Shown here piece by piece: positions 1 to 8,223 of a DNA stretch of 50,615 bases (the first letter of the stretch is position 1; each line of letters begins with the position of its first letter). Both the position numbers and the translations under genes were made by a program. The DNA is from Marinilabiliaceae bacterium UBA5488 (lineage in GTDB: Bacteria; Bacteroidota; Bacteroidia; Bacteroidales; Marinilabiliaceae), in assembly GCA_002427105.1 (NCBI GenBank), contig DIPM01000015.1:1-50615 (forward strand), in the 5' to 3' direction. Below the pieces are notes generated by a model, which ran no database searches, was not told the DNA's origin, and was given only the letters and a program-made list of their open reading frames with translations.

Positions 1-426
1 TTTATATAGCGTTCCAAACTTTTGTCGCAAAACTTTATTTCAATATTTGTTAAAGTTTGTAAGCAGCTTGCCGCTACCCTGACACTAGTGCATGACTATC
101 AGGTCAAAAGCACGCCTCAAGCTATTCTTCATAATTTTCACAAAAAAGATTAGGTGAAAATCACTGTTGTCCGGTAAAAGCGATTAGATTCCTCGCAAAG
201 CTCGGAATGGCATCGCTGTTGGGGGGGGGCGTAAAGAAGCTAAATATCTGATTGTCATTTCGAACGAAGCGAGAAATCTATAAACAAAGTCGTTTTGAAA
301 TGCTTACCGGACATCATTAGACGAAAATATTAATCTTTCCTTGTCCATATCCATAATTCCGCTCTAAATACTTACATTTGAAATGCCGGTGTTTGGCAGA
401 AATTTTCAGAATTAAAAGTGGAAAAC
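1..426. other. Intergenic region with palindromic repeat
   Basis: No convincing gene is visible before the protease start at 427. The stretch holds a nested inverted repeat at 168-313 (listed separately) with a run of nine G at 221-229 in its centre. The remainder is AT-rich and I see no further structure. Whatever lies upstream is cut off by the window edge. Confidence 0.6.
168..313. repeat. Nested inverted repeat, MITE-like or REP-like unit
   Basis: Two inverted-repeat pairs are nested. The outer pair is TGTCCGGTAAAAGC at 168-181 against GCTTACCGGACA at 302-313 (two-base bulge). The inner pair is a 27-base arm at 186-212 against one at 253-279; the reverse complement of the first matches the second at 20 of 27 positions. 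The inner arms carry the 'GTCATTTCGAACGAAGCGAG' type of sequence that I recall as a dispersed intergenic repeat in many Bacteroidota genomes. No transposase is present, so any mobilisation would be in trans. Whether other copies exist cannot be seen here. Confidence 0.6.
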
Positions 427-1800
427 ATGAACTTCGAGAAAAGATTTAAAAATTACGCTCTCATACTTCTAGTATTTGCTGTCGGCCTGGGGTTTAACGC
501 CTGCGACGACAATAATGATAAGCCCAAGCCCGGGCTTAGTGATATAAATAAGTTCATCTACGATAATATGAACGTTTTATATTACTGGAATGAAGAAATG
601 CCCAATATAGATTATAGAAAAGAAGGCGATTCAAAGGAATATTTTGAAAAGTTACTGAAAAAGCCCGACGACCGTTGGTCTTTTATTACCGATAATATAA
701 AAGAACTGGAGGATTACTTTGCCGGAATAGTAAAGAGCCCCGGTTATTCGATTCAACTTTATTACCTGGAGGAGGGTTCAAATCAGGTTGTGGCGATTGT
801 TGAGTTCGTCTATCGTGATTCACCGGCCGAGGAAGCGGGATTGCAACGCGGGGATATAATTTATAAAATTAATGGCGAAGTATTAAACACCAAGAATTAT
901 ATTTCTCTGCTTTCACTTGAAAGCAAGACAATTACCCTGGCTCAAATATCCCAAGGCGAGCTTATCGAGCTTTCTCCGACAGTAGTGGTCAAGGATCTCG
1001 AAGATTTGAAACAGCACCCCATAGTTGCTACATCCATTATCGATAATGGTGGAAGCAAGATAGCTTATCTGGCATACACCTCGTTTATAGCCGGCTACGA
1101 CGATGAGCTTGCCGATGTTTTCAGGGAATTAAAGGCCGAAGGGGTAAAAGAATTAGTACTCGATTTGCGCTACAATAGTGGGGGCTCAGTGAGCAGTGCG
1201 CACAAACTGGCAAATATGATTGTTCCGGCCTCTGAAAATGGGAAGCCCTTTATTAATGAGCGATACAACAGCGTTTTATCCGAACTTGACGCCACTCTCA
1301 AGTTTAATATTGAGGAAGAGACGAATCTTAATCTGCAACGGCTTTACGTTTTAACAACGGAGAGAACAGCCTCTGCCAGTGAGATGGTAATATACGGGCT
1401 GGCACCCTACATGGAAGTAATTCAAATAGGCGCCACAACCCACGGCAAGTATTATGCTTCAGTAACCTGGACAGACAACAACCTGGAGCCCGAAAAGCGA
1501 AGACATCAATGGGCCATTCAACCCATAATTATTAAATCTGAAAACGTTGATAACAGCATAGATTACAGCAAAGGACTAGCTCCCGACTACGAACTGCGTG
1601 ATAACAACTATAATAGTGATCTGGGCGATGAAGATGAATATTTTTTAGCTGCGGCTATATCCTTGATAAAGGGGGAAACTTTTGAAGCTATCAGCTTAAA
1701 ATCGGCACCCGGGGAGGGTTTTTCCAATCCTTTGAGGGGCTTCAGGGAAAAGATTGACCCTCTGCATGGAACGATGTGGGTGGAAAATAGCATACCGTGA
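427..1800 (+). CDS. S41 family peptidase, lipoprotein with PDZ domain
   Basis: Predicted periplasmic or outer-membrane-anchored serine protease of the C-terminal-processing (S41) family. The N-terminus is a lipoprotein signal ending FNAC, so the mature protein would start at that Cys. A PDZ-like segment lies at about residues 100-165 ('SPAEEAGLQRGDIIYKING'), followed by the S41 core with 'LVLDLRYNSGGSV', the Ser motif 'TASASEM' (second Ser near residue 318) and the conserved Lys region 'THGKYYA'. These are the nucleophile and base regions of the family. I chose the ATG at 427 rather than the GTG nine bases upstream. The gene stands alone on the plus strand, convergent with the ABC genes that follow. 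Substrate unknown. Confidence 0.85.
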   Translation: MNFEKRFKNYALILLVFAVGLGFNACDDNNDKPKPGLSDINKFIYDNMNVLYYWNEEMPNIDYRKEGDSKEYFEKLLKKPDDRWSFITDNIKELEDYFAGIVKSPGYSIQLYYLEEGSNQVVAIVEFVYRDSPAEEAGLQRGDIIYKINGEVLNTKNYISLLSLESKTITLAQISQGELIELSPTVVVKDLEDLKQHPIVATSIIDNGGSKIAYLAYTSFIAGYDDELADVFRELKAEGVKELVLDLRYNSGGSVSSAHKLANMIVPASENGKPFINERYNSVLSELDATLKFNIEEETNLNLQRLYVLTTERTASASEMVIYGLAPYMEVIQIGATTHGKYYASVTWTDNNLEPEKRRHQWAIQPIIIKSENVDNSIDYSKGLAPDYELRDNNYNSDLGDEDEYFLAAAISLIKGETFEAISLKSAPGEGFSNPLRGFREKIDPLHGTMWVENSIP

Positions 1801-1812
1801 TATTAGCAAAAT

Positions 1813-1886
1813 AGCTTGTTGCAAACCCTAAAAAACAAGCTTTGACAGACAAGAGACCGCTTACTGATAACAGCTTACAGTCTGTC
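1813..1886. terminator. Two hairpins at the protease/mlaF convergent junction
   Basis: AGCTTGTT (1813-1820) pairs with AACAAGCT (1834-1841), and GACAGAC (1844-1850) pairs with GTCTGTC (1880-1886). The second hairpin covers the mlaF stop codon. U-tracts are short, so efficiency as intrinsic terminators is uncertain. Confidence 0.4.
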
Positions 1887-2627
1887 TCTTATCTTTTTAA
1901 AGAATTTTGAGGCGAAGATAAAGTCGTTGAGTTCCTTGTTATCGCTATGCATAATATCTTCATTTGAGCCCTCCCAATACTTTGCTCCATTATAGATAAA
2001 GATAATATTCTCGCCGATGGCAAGCACCGAGTTCATATCATGAGTATTGATAATAGTTGTCATATCATACTCACGTGTGATCTCCTGGATAAGCTCGTCG
2101 ATTACGATGGCAGTCTTTGGATCCAGACCCGAGTTGGGTTCATCGCAAAAAAGATAACGCGGGTTAAGCGCTATTGCCCTTGCAATAGCAACGCGTTTCT
2201 GCATACCTCCGCTAATCTCTGAAGGCAGAAGATTATTGACGTTTTCCAGATTAACTCTTTTCAGACAAAAATTAGCTCTCTCGCGCCTCTCCTCCAAGCT
2301 TTTGTTGGTAAACATATCGAGCGGAAATCGAACATTTTCTTCTACGTTCATCGAATCAAAAAGAGCCGAGCCCTGGAAAAGCATCCCAATTTCTTTGCGT
2401 ATTTCGCCCTTCTGGTCGCTCGACATTGCAGTAAAATTCCGTGAATCGTACATCACAGAGCCGGAATCGGGCTTATGCAAGCCAACGAGCGACTTAAGCA
2501 GGACGGTTTTCCCCGAGCCACTTTGCCCAATAATAAGATTAGTGCAGCCTGTTTTAAAGCTTGCATTGATATCTTTCAGCACTATCTTATTATCAAATGA
2601 CTTATTTATATTTATCGCCTCTATCAT
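1875..2627 (-). CDS. mlaF: ABC transporter ATP-binding protein, MlaF type
   Basis: Cytoplasmic ATPase of a phospholipid/MCE-type ABC importer-exporter (Mla family). Seen: Walker A 'GQSGSGKT' near residue 34, the signature 'SGGMQKRVAIARA' and Walker B 'YLFCDEPNSGLDP', whose SGLDP is typical of MlaF-type proteins. It is 250 residues, the normal single-domain length. It overlaps the upstream permease gene by four bases (ATGA), so the two are translationally coupled. The usual third partner, an MCE/MlaD substrate-binding protein, does not follow; the next gene downstream is convergent. Substrate assignment rests on family membership only. Confidence 0.85.
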   Translation of the reverse strand: MIEAININKSFDNKIVLKDINASFKTGCTNLIIGQSGSGKTVLLKSLVGLHKPDSGSVMYDSRNFTAMSSDQKGEIRKEIGMLFQGSALFDSMNVEENVRFPLDMFTNKSLEERRERANFCLKRVNLENVNNLLPSEISGGMQKRVAIARAIALNPRYLFCDEPNSGLDPKTAIVIDELIQEITREYDMTTIINTHDMNSVLAIGENIIFIYNGAKYWEGSNEDIMHSDNKELNDFIFASKFFKKIRDRL

Positions 2628-3364
2628 GCCAGCATCAGTTGAGTCAAAACTAAATTAAACAATAAAATCTGGATACTGCTAACAACAACAGCCTTAGTGC
2701 TGCTTTGTCCAACCTCCAGGGAGCCGCCGTTTGTGTAATATCCCCAATAGCCGGCTATGGTCGTTATCAGAAAGGCAAAAACCACCGACTTAATTAGGGA
2801 GTAAAGTATGTAAAACGGTACAAAAGCATATTGCAGCCCGTAAACGAAGTCTGCCGAAGTAACCTCACCGGCAACCACTCCTGCGAGCCATCCGCCAATA
2901 ATGCCAACACCCATACTAATAATTACCAAAATAGGCATCATAAGTATCATCCCGACTACTTTGGGCAGCACCAGGAAGTTGGCTGAATTTATGCCCATCA
3001 CGTCAAGCACATCGATTTGCTCGGTCACCCTCATCGTTCCAATTTGAGAGGCTATATGAGAGCCCACCTTTCCTGCAAGAATCAGCGAAACCATAGTGCT
3101 CGAAAACTCCAGCAGCATAGTATCGCGTGCACCTACTCCCAGGGTATATTTAGGGATAATGGGAATCTCAAGGTTATATGCAAGTTGCAAGGTTATAACA
3201 GCCCCCATAAAAAATGAGATAATTACAACAATCCCAACAGAGCTAAGTCCCAGAGCCTCCATCTCTTTTCCTATCTGTGAAAAAAATATACGGTGCTTTT
3301 CGGGGCGCCTGAACACATCCTTCACGAATATGGCATAACGTCCCAAATGGTATAGAAAGTTCAT
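2624..3364 (-). CDS. mlaE: ABC transporter permease, MlaE type
   Basis: Inner-membrane permease of the MlaE/YrbE family, which with MlaF moves phospholipids between membranes. Seen: about 246 residues from the ATG at 3364, five to six hydrophobic segments, and the family features 'GAVITLQLAYNLE' and 'ELSSTM'-like 'LEFSSTMVSLILAGKVG' (here LEFSSTM). A TTG twelve codons upstream (3400) extends the frame but the ATG with the amphipathic start MNFLYHLGRY is the usual family start. Coupled to mlaF by a four-base overlap. The upstream intergenic DNA is shared with divergent manC. Confidence 0.85.
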   Translation of the reverse strand: MNFLYHLGRYAIFVKDVFRRPEKHRIFFSQIGKEMEALGLSSVGIVVIISFFMGAVITLQLAYNLEIPIIPKYTLGVGARDTMLLEFSSTMVSLILAGKVGSHIASQIGTMRVTEQIDVLDVMGINSANFLVLPKVVGMILMMPILVIISMGVGIIGGWLAGVVAGEVTSADFVYGLQYAFVPFYILYSLIKSVVFAFLITTIAGYWGYYTNGGSLEVGQSSTKAVVVSSIQILLFNLVLTQLMLA

Positions 3365-3537
3365 AATGTAAATTTTAATAAACGAAGACCCAAAATACAA
3401 AGTGGCACTTTTCCGGTAATTGACCTCACAAAAATACCATCCTCAGCACAAATATTCGTATTTTCGTGCTACAAATAAAATTTCACGAGCCGTAAAAGTC
3501 CGAATAATTTTTACCATAACGAAAAATCAGCATAAAA

Positions 3538-4626
3538 ATGAAGAACAACACTTATTGTGTAATCATGGCAGGGGGCATAGGCAGCAGGTTTTGGCCCTTA
3601 AGTAAAAGTTCCACGCCTAAGCAGTTCCTGGATATTTTAGGAACAGGCAAAAGTTTATTAAGGCAGACATTTGAACGTTTCAGCTCCCTTTGTCCCATAG
3701 AGAACTTTTTGATTGTCACGAGTGCCGAGTATTCGGCAAAAGTGCTGGAGCAATTGCCGGAGATATCAGACGAACAGATTTTGAAGGAACCATTCCGTCG
3801 CAATACGGCACCATGCATAGCTTATGCCAACGCATGGATTCGCAGCAAGACCAAAAATGCCAATATCGTAGTTAGCCCGGCCGACCACCTTATAATTGAT
3901 GAAAAGGCTTTTATTGACTCTATCAACAAGGGATTAGACTTTGTATCATCCAATAAATCTCTTCTCACCTTGGGTATCAAGCCTCACCGTCCTGAAACGG
4001 GCTATGGCTACATTCAAACAACCAATGATCTTGAGCCGGGATATCCCTCATTTTATAAGGTAAAAACCTTCACCGAGAAGCCAAATGCCGAGCTTGCCAG
4101 GGTGTTTTTCGAGAGTGGTGAGTTTTTCTGGAACAGCGGTATTTTTATATGGACGCTCGATGCAATTGACAAGGCTTTTTCGGCAAACCTCCCTGAAGTA
4201 CAATCTCTCTTTAAAAAACTTGATAGTGAGATAGGCACTCCAAACGAAGCTTCTAAATTACAGGAAGTCTATATTGATTGTGAGAATATATCTATCGACT
4301 ACGGCGTGATGGAGAAAGCCTCCAACGTGTACGTGCAAACAGTGAGCTTCGGATGGTCTGATTTGGGTACCTGGTCATCTCTGTATGAATATTCCGGTCA
4401 GGACAAAGAGAGCAACGCTGTAATTGGCGGCAAGGTGCTTCTTTACGACACTGACAAAAGCATCATAAACGTACCACATGACAAAGTAGCAGTTATCCAG
4501 GGCTTAAGTGATTATATAGTTGTTGACTCCGGAGATGCGCTTCTTATCTGCCCAAAAAACAACGAACAACAGCTAAGGCAGTTTACCAACGATATTAAGA
4601 CTGAGTTTGGAGATTCTGTGTTGTAA
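3538..4626 (+). CDS. manC: Mannose-1-phosphate guanylyltransferase
   Basis: Makes GDP-mannose from mannose 1-phosphate and GTP, the precursor of GDP-fucose and mannosyl units of surface glycans. Seen: the nucleotidyltransferase signature 'MAGGIGSRFWPLS' at residues 10-22, 'TPKQFL', 'SPADHLI', and the sugar-phosphate motif 'FTEKPN'. At 362 residues it is the monofunctional form: the C-terminal phosphomannose isomerase domain of the bifunctional AlgA/ManC type is absent. It starts at an ATG with no strong Shine-Dalgarno and ends before a strong hairpin terminator. Confidence 0.9.
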   Translation: MKNNTYCVIMAGGIGSRFWPLSKSSTPKQFLDILGTGKSLLRQTFERFSSLCPIENFLIVTSAEYSAKVLEQLPEISDEQILKEPFRRNTAPCIAYANAWIRSKTKNANIVVSPADHLIIDEKAFIDSINKGLDFVSSNKSLLTLGIKPHRPETGYGYIQTTNDLEPGYPSFYKVKTFTEKPNAELARVFFESGEFFWNSGIFIWTLDAIDKAFSANLPEVQSLFKKLDSEIGTPNEASKLQEVYIDCENISIDYGVMEKASNVYVQTVSFGWSDLGTWSSLYEYSGQDKESNAVIGGKVLLYDTDKSIINVPHDKVAVIQGLSDYIVVDSGDALLICPKNNEQQLRQFTNDIKTEFGDSVL

Positions 4627-4685
4627 TTGAAGCTGGAGCTTGAAAGCAAATAACTAAGCTCTGATAAGTCAGGTGCCTCTAATAA

Positions 4686-4720
4686 AAAACCGAAAAGCTT
4701 CAGGGCTTTCCGGTTTTTTT
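4686..4720. terminator. Terminator between manC and gldN
   Basis: AAAACCGAAAAGC (4686-4698) pairs with GCTTTCCGGTTTT (4705-4717) with one mismatch, and a seven-T run follows on the plus strand. The A-run on the other flank allows it to act in both directions for these convergent genes. Confidence 0.75.
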
Positions 4721-4751
4721 ATGCTTACAAGCTGAGAAATACAGATATTTT

Positions 4752-5606
4752 TTAGAATTCCCAAAGGTCGTGTTCGAAATTGAAAATTTCGTTTTTAATA
4801 CGCTCTGACTCAAGCATTGCCTCTATGCCAACAGCGTAACTTTCGATACCGCGATTGTCATACATATTAGTTTCCTGAACTATATAGCTGCCAAAAAAGC
4901 GTTTGGTAAAAATATCGTCATACGAACGGCGCTGCGCGTCATTAGTGGCATTAAACACTTCATGTCTGGCAAATAAATCTCTGGCCTCAGGATAGTTAAT
5001 CCAAAAAGTCTGAGTCTTAAAGACTTCACCCGAATCGTCAGTATATTCGCGAATAGGACAAATGCCTAAAATACGAACATCCAAACGAGAGTAGTTCCTA
5101 TCGAAAAACCATACTTCCTTTACCATAATCTGCTTCACCTCTTCCACCCTAACATCCCTGGTAACCTCAACTTCTTCATAAAGGTTAGTCTCCGGGTTAA
5201 ACACCTCGGTAACTGAAGTAGTGGCTCCCATAGCTTCATTTACAGCTTCATAATTAATAGGAATGGTAAATTCGTCATTAGCCTTTGAATAAACAGGGAG
5301 GCCTTCATGTTGAATACCGTAAAGCAAAAGACTAATTAAGCTATAGCGATCGTCCTTTGTTGAAATAGGATAATACATGGGCAGGTTAATCTTTTCTCTA
5401 AGGTCGATAATACGCCAAACCCGCTTTGACCACAAAATATCAGCCTCGCGAAGCGAAGGATAAGGAACCGGTTTCTTGTTACGTATATGTTCCTTTTCAA
5501 AAATATTATCCACAGGTTGGTTATCTCGTTGTGCGCTCGCCTCAAAAGTTGAAATAAAAGCGCCAACAACCAACAAGCTTAATAAATAAAATATCTGCTT
5601 TCTCAT
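4752..5606 (-). CDS. gldN: Type IX secretion ring protein GldN/PorN
   Basis: Periplasmic partner of the outer-membrane lipoprotein GldK/PorK; the two form the large periplasmic ring of the type IX secretion and gliding machinery. Seen: a 26-residue signal peptide ending ASAQ, then a GldN-type body with 'ILWSKRVWRIIDLREKIN' and 'VEVTRDVRVEEVKQIMVKE'; 284 residues. It is the last gene of the porP-gldKLMN run and lies 40 bases after gldM. Identification rests on sequence character and on gene order, which matches porPKLMN of Porphyromonas. Confidence 0.92.
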   Translation of the reverse strand: MRKQIFYLLSLLVVGAFISTFEASAQRDNQPVDNIFEKEHIRNKKPVPYPSLREADILWSKRVWRIIDLREKINLPMYYPISTKDDRYSLISLLLYGIQHEGLPVYSKANDEFTIPINYEAVNEAMGATTSVTEVFNPETNLYEEVEVTRDVRVEEVKQIMVKEVWFFDRNYSRLDVRILGICPIREYTDDSGEVFKTQTFWINYPEARDLFARHEVFNATNDAQRRSYDDIFTKRFFGSYIVQETNMYDNRGIESYAVGIEAMLESERIKNEIFNFEHDLWEF

Positions 5607-5645
5607 TGTTGCATTTATTAAAATATTTCTATCTCCTAACTCCTC

Positions 5646-7196
5646 TTAATCAACAACCAGGGTAATGGTTCCTAAGGCGCGACGACGCCCGTCAGGACCT
5701 GAAGCCTGAATGTCTTGAATAAATACTCTCTGCCCGCGATTTGCTCCTCGCATTAGCTCTTTCTGCTCCTCTGTAAACAGGTTATTGTTTGATTTGGAAT
5801 CAACAATGTAACCATTTCGAATAACTGCTACAGAAAACCCGGTTACTTTAAATTGAAGGTCAAACTCAAAATCTTCCATATCAGCAACCACACCCAACTG
5901 AGCCGTTAATATTGCTTTTGGAATGGTACCATCCCTCTGATTATTAACCTTAGCTACCGGATCGGGCACCCTCCTTATACGGAAAGACTTGCGTCCAAGG
6001 TTGCGGTCATTACCATTAACATTTGCCGAAACCGAAATTACGGACTCTCTTCCGGCCGAACCGTTGGTAGGCTGAACAATATATCCTGCACCCCTTCTGG
6101 TGATTTTGCCATTGGTAATGCTTACACGTAGGTTCTCGCTGGGAATCCCGGGCACTGAGACCTCTACCGGGTTCTCTACTCCTTCATAAAAGACATTCAT
6201 TTTGGTAGGTGAAATCACCACATTGGGCGAAGAGACTATGTACTGACCTTTTATAGGAAAATGGCGGTCTGAACCATCAGGACCTTTTATAAGCACATCA
6301 CCTTCCCATGATTTCTCCCCTACTGTTGTCGCCGGAACACGATAAATACCTCTTCCGCTTACAGTCTCCAACTCTCGTCCGTTAATGGTAACTACAGGAG
6401 GCTGGGTAGTGTCGCGGCCTGCTACCATAATTTCAGCGTAATAATCTTCACCCTGTATAACGTAGTCCGACCTCTGCATAACCAAAGCCTCGATAGCATT
6501 AAACTTAAAGGCATCCTCGTCGATTGCTGTAAAGAGTCTGTTAACTACATCTGATTCCATATTACGAACATCAGTTTGAATCTGACTCAATATAGCCATC
6601 GAAGCAGCCAAAGGAAGGTATTCAAACTTCTCACTTTCCCAGGATCTGTTGTCGGGAATGTCGGGATGAGGCTCAGTTGAAAGAACCACATCCAGATTAG
6701 CTATAAAATCAGGATCATCAACGTGGCTTTTTAGTAACTCCCGATAGGCATTTATCATATCCTTAAACTCCTTGCTGCGTCGCCCTCCATTCTCAGTAAT
6801 CATCAACTGAGCTGCAATATCCTGGTTGCTAACAGATTCATAGCCTCCGTTAGGGTCAGGTGTAGCCTCCGGGCCGTCAGCTGTTCTAACAAAGAGATAT
6901 TTTAAACTATCAATATGAGCTACAAGCTCGTCAGCCTTTAGTTTTATTTCATTACTCTTAACGAGGTTAGCTTCAACCTTGTTAGGGTTTGAAGCATAAG
7001 CCTGAGCAAAACCCTCATAAAGGGAAGTGTTCTTTTTTTCTACCGACTCTTTTGCCTGTAAAATACTCCTGTCAACCAGAAGAAAGGCATTTAATAATTC
7101 ACCTGATACGTTAAGTGCTAGCATGGCAGTAAGCATGAGATACATCATGCCAATCATTCTTTGCCGCGGCGTTTCAGGACAGTTTCCACCAGACAT
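5646..7196 (-). CDS. gldM: Type IX secretion motor protein GldM/PorM
   Basis: Inner-membrane protein with a long periplasmic part that carries motor force from GldL to the GldK/GldN ring. Seen: a short cytoplasmic N-terminus with an Arg (R11 in 'PRQRMIGMMYLMLTAML'), one transmembrane helix continuing into 'ALNVSGELLNAF', then about 470 periplasmic residues rich in beta-strand patterns. 516 residues is the usual GldM/PorM size. Work on the Flavobacterium motor places a key Arg at this N-terminal position. Spaced 34 bases from gldL and 39 from gldN. Confidence 0.94.
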   Translation of the reverse strand: MSGGNCPETPRQRMIGMMYLMLTAMLALNVSGELLNAFLLVDRSILQAKESVEKKNTSLYEGFAQAYASNPNKVEANLVKSNEIKLKADELVAHIDSLKYLFVRTADGPEATPDPNGGYESVSNQDIAAQLMITENGGRRSKEFKDMINAYRELLKSHVDDPDFIANLDVVLSTEPHPDIPDNRSWESEKFEYLPLAASMAILSQIQTDVRNMESDVVNRLFTAIDEDAFKFNAIEALVMQRSDYVIQGEDYYAEIMVAGRDTTQPPVVTINGRELETVSGRGIYRVPATTVGEKSWEGDVLIKGPDGSDRHFPIKGQYIVSSPNVVISPTKMNVFYEGVENPVEVSVPGIPSENLRVSITNGKITRRGAGYIVQPTNGSAGRESVISVSANVNGNDRNLGRKSFRIRRVPDPVAKVNNQRDGTIPKAILTAQLGVVADMEDFEFDLQFKVTGFSVAVIRNGYIVDSKSNNNLFTEEQKELMRGANRGQRVFIQDIQASGPDGRRRALGTITLVVD

Positions 7197-7230
7197 ACGC
7201 TATCTTTCTTTAGGTTTCTGATTGATTTTT

Positions 7231-8190
7231 TTACTTGCCACCAACACTCATGGCACTCAACATATTACCATAAATAGTATTCAACTCGCCAAGTGTCTTA
7301 GACAAGTTTGCAACCTCTTGCTTATATAACACAGTATCAGAAACAGATTGATTAAGGTGTTGGCTTATTTCGCCCAGACTCTTAGATAACTCTTGAGAGG
7401 AACCAACCTGAGCATTAATACTTGCTAGTTGCAACTCATAAGCAGAGTTGATTGAAGAAAGTTTCTGATTGGCTGCTGCCAGCCCTTCAGTATATTTTTG
7501 TCCGTCGGCAGCTACCTTGCTAACCTGTTGAGTCATTGACTGACCCAACGATTCATAGGTCTTAACAAGAGTTTCTCCTGAATTTTTCAAAGTTTCCACA
7601 AAGTCACTGCCGGTTTTTGACAGATTGTCAGAAAATTTAGCCCCGCTGTCTGCAACAACTTTGGCCGTTGAAGTATAACTGCTTGCTAAAGCCTCGGCAG
7701 ACTGCCCTAAATTAGTCTGCACTGTTGATAGGTTTCCGACACTATTGGCTGCTGATTTCATTGTTTCAAGATAAGCCTCGGTGGCTAAGCTTGCATCACT
7801 CAGCTGCGACAGGTTGCTTGCCGTGGCTGACAATTTCTTTATCCCATCACCCAGCTTCTCGACAGTAGAAACATCAATGGTGCCTGTTTGGATTAATGCA
7901 GCCAGTTCGCTGCCTCCTCCTCCGCCACCGTGACTTCTCTCACGAGGTTCAAGACCCACAAGTTCCGGATAAACCAAACTCCAATCCGGCATTTCATGTG
8001 GTGGCTCGAAAGCTGACAGAAAGAAAATTATCGATTCAGCTCCTAAGCCTATCATTAACATTATACTGGCACCTTCAAGGTGAAGAATTTTAAATAAGGC
8101 TCCAAGTATAGCCAGGGCAGCACCCCATCCGTACACTTTTGCCATTATCTTCTTGTAGGCAGGACTATTAAAAAAACCTCTTCCGCTCAT
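7231..8190 (-). CDS. gldL: Type IX secretion motor protein GldL/PorL
   Basis: Inner-membrane rotor/stator partner of GldM that uses proton-motive force. Seen: two transmembrane helices at about residues 17-35 and 41-61 with membrane-embedded acidic residues E39 and E52 ('IGLGAESIIFFLSAF'); E52 sits where the functional Glu of Flavobacterium GldL is expected (inference). After a glycine-rich linker 'HGGGGGGSEL' comes a long cytoplasmic Ser/Ala/Leu-rich coiled coil, residues 115-319. This makes it long like PorL rather than the shorter GldL of flavobacteria. Lies between gldK and gldM. Confidence 0.93.
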   Translation of the reverse strand: MSGRGFFNSPAYKKIMAKVYGWGAALAILGALFKILHLEGASIMLMIGLGAESIIFFLSAFEPPHEMPDWSLVYPELVGLEPRERSHGGGGGGSELAALIQTGTIDVSTVEKLGDGIKKLSATASNLSQLSDASLATEAYLETMKSAANSVGNLSTVQTNLGQSAEALASSYTSTAKVVADSGAKFSDNLSKTGSDFVETLKNSGETLVKTYESLGQSMTQQVSKVAADGQKYTEGLAAANQKLSSINSAYELQLASINAQVGSSQELSKSLGEISQHLNQSVSDTVLYKQEVANLSKTLGELNTIYGNMLSAMSVGGK

Positions 8191-8223
8191 AACAATTCTT
8201 TTTTTGTGTGGGCTAATAAGTTA

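Noticed and set aside
221..229. Run of nine G as a phase-variable promoter or coding tract
   Set aside because: It is not in a coding frame and is about 200 bases from the nearest start, inside a palindromic repeat; a length effect on a gene is not supported, only possible.
7896..8093. Plus-strand ORF opposite gldL
   Set aside because: Shadow of the glycine-rich linker and membrane segments of GldL.
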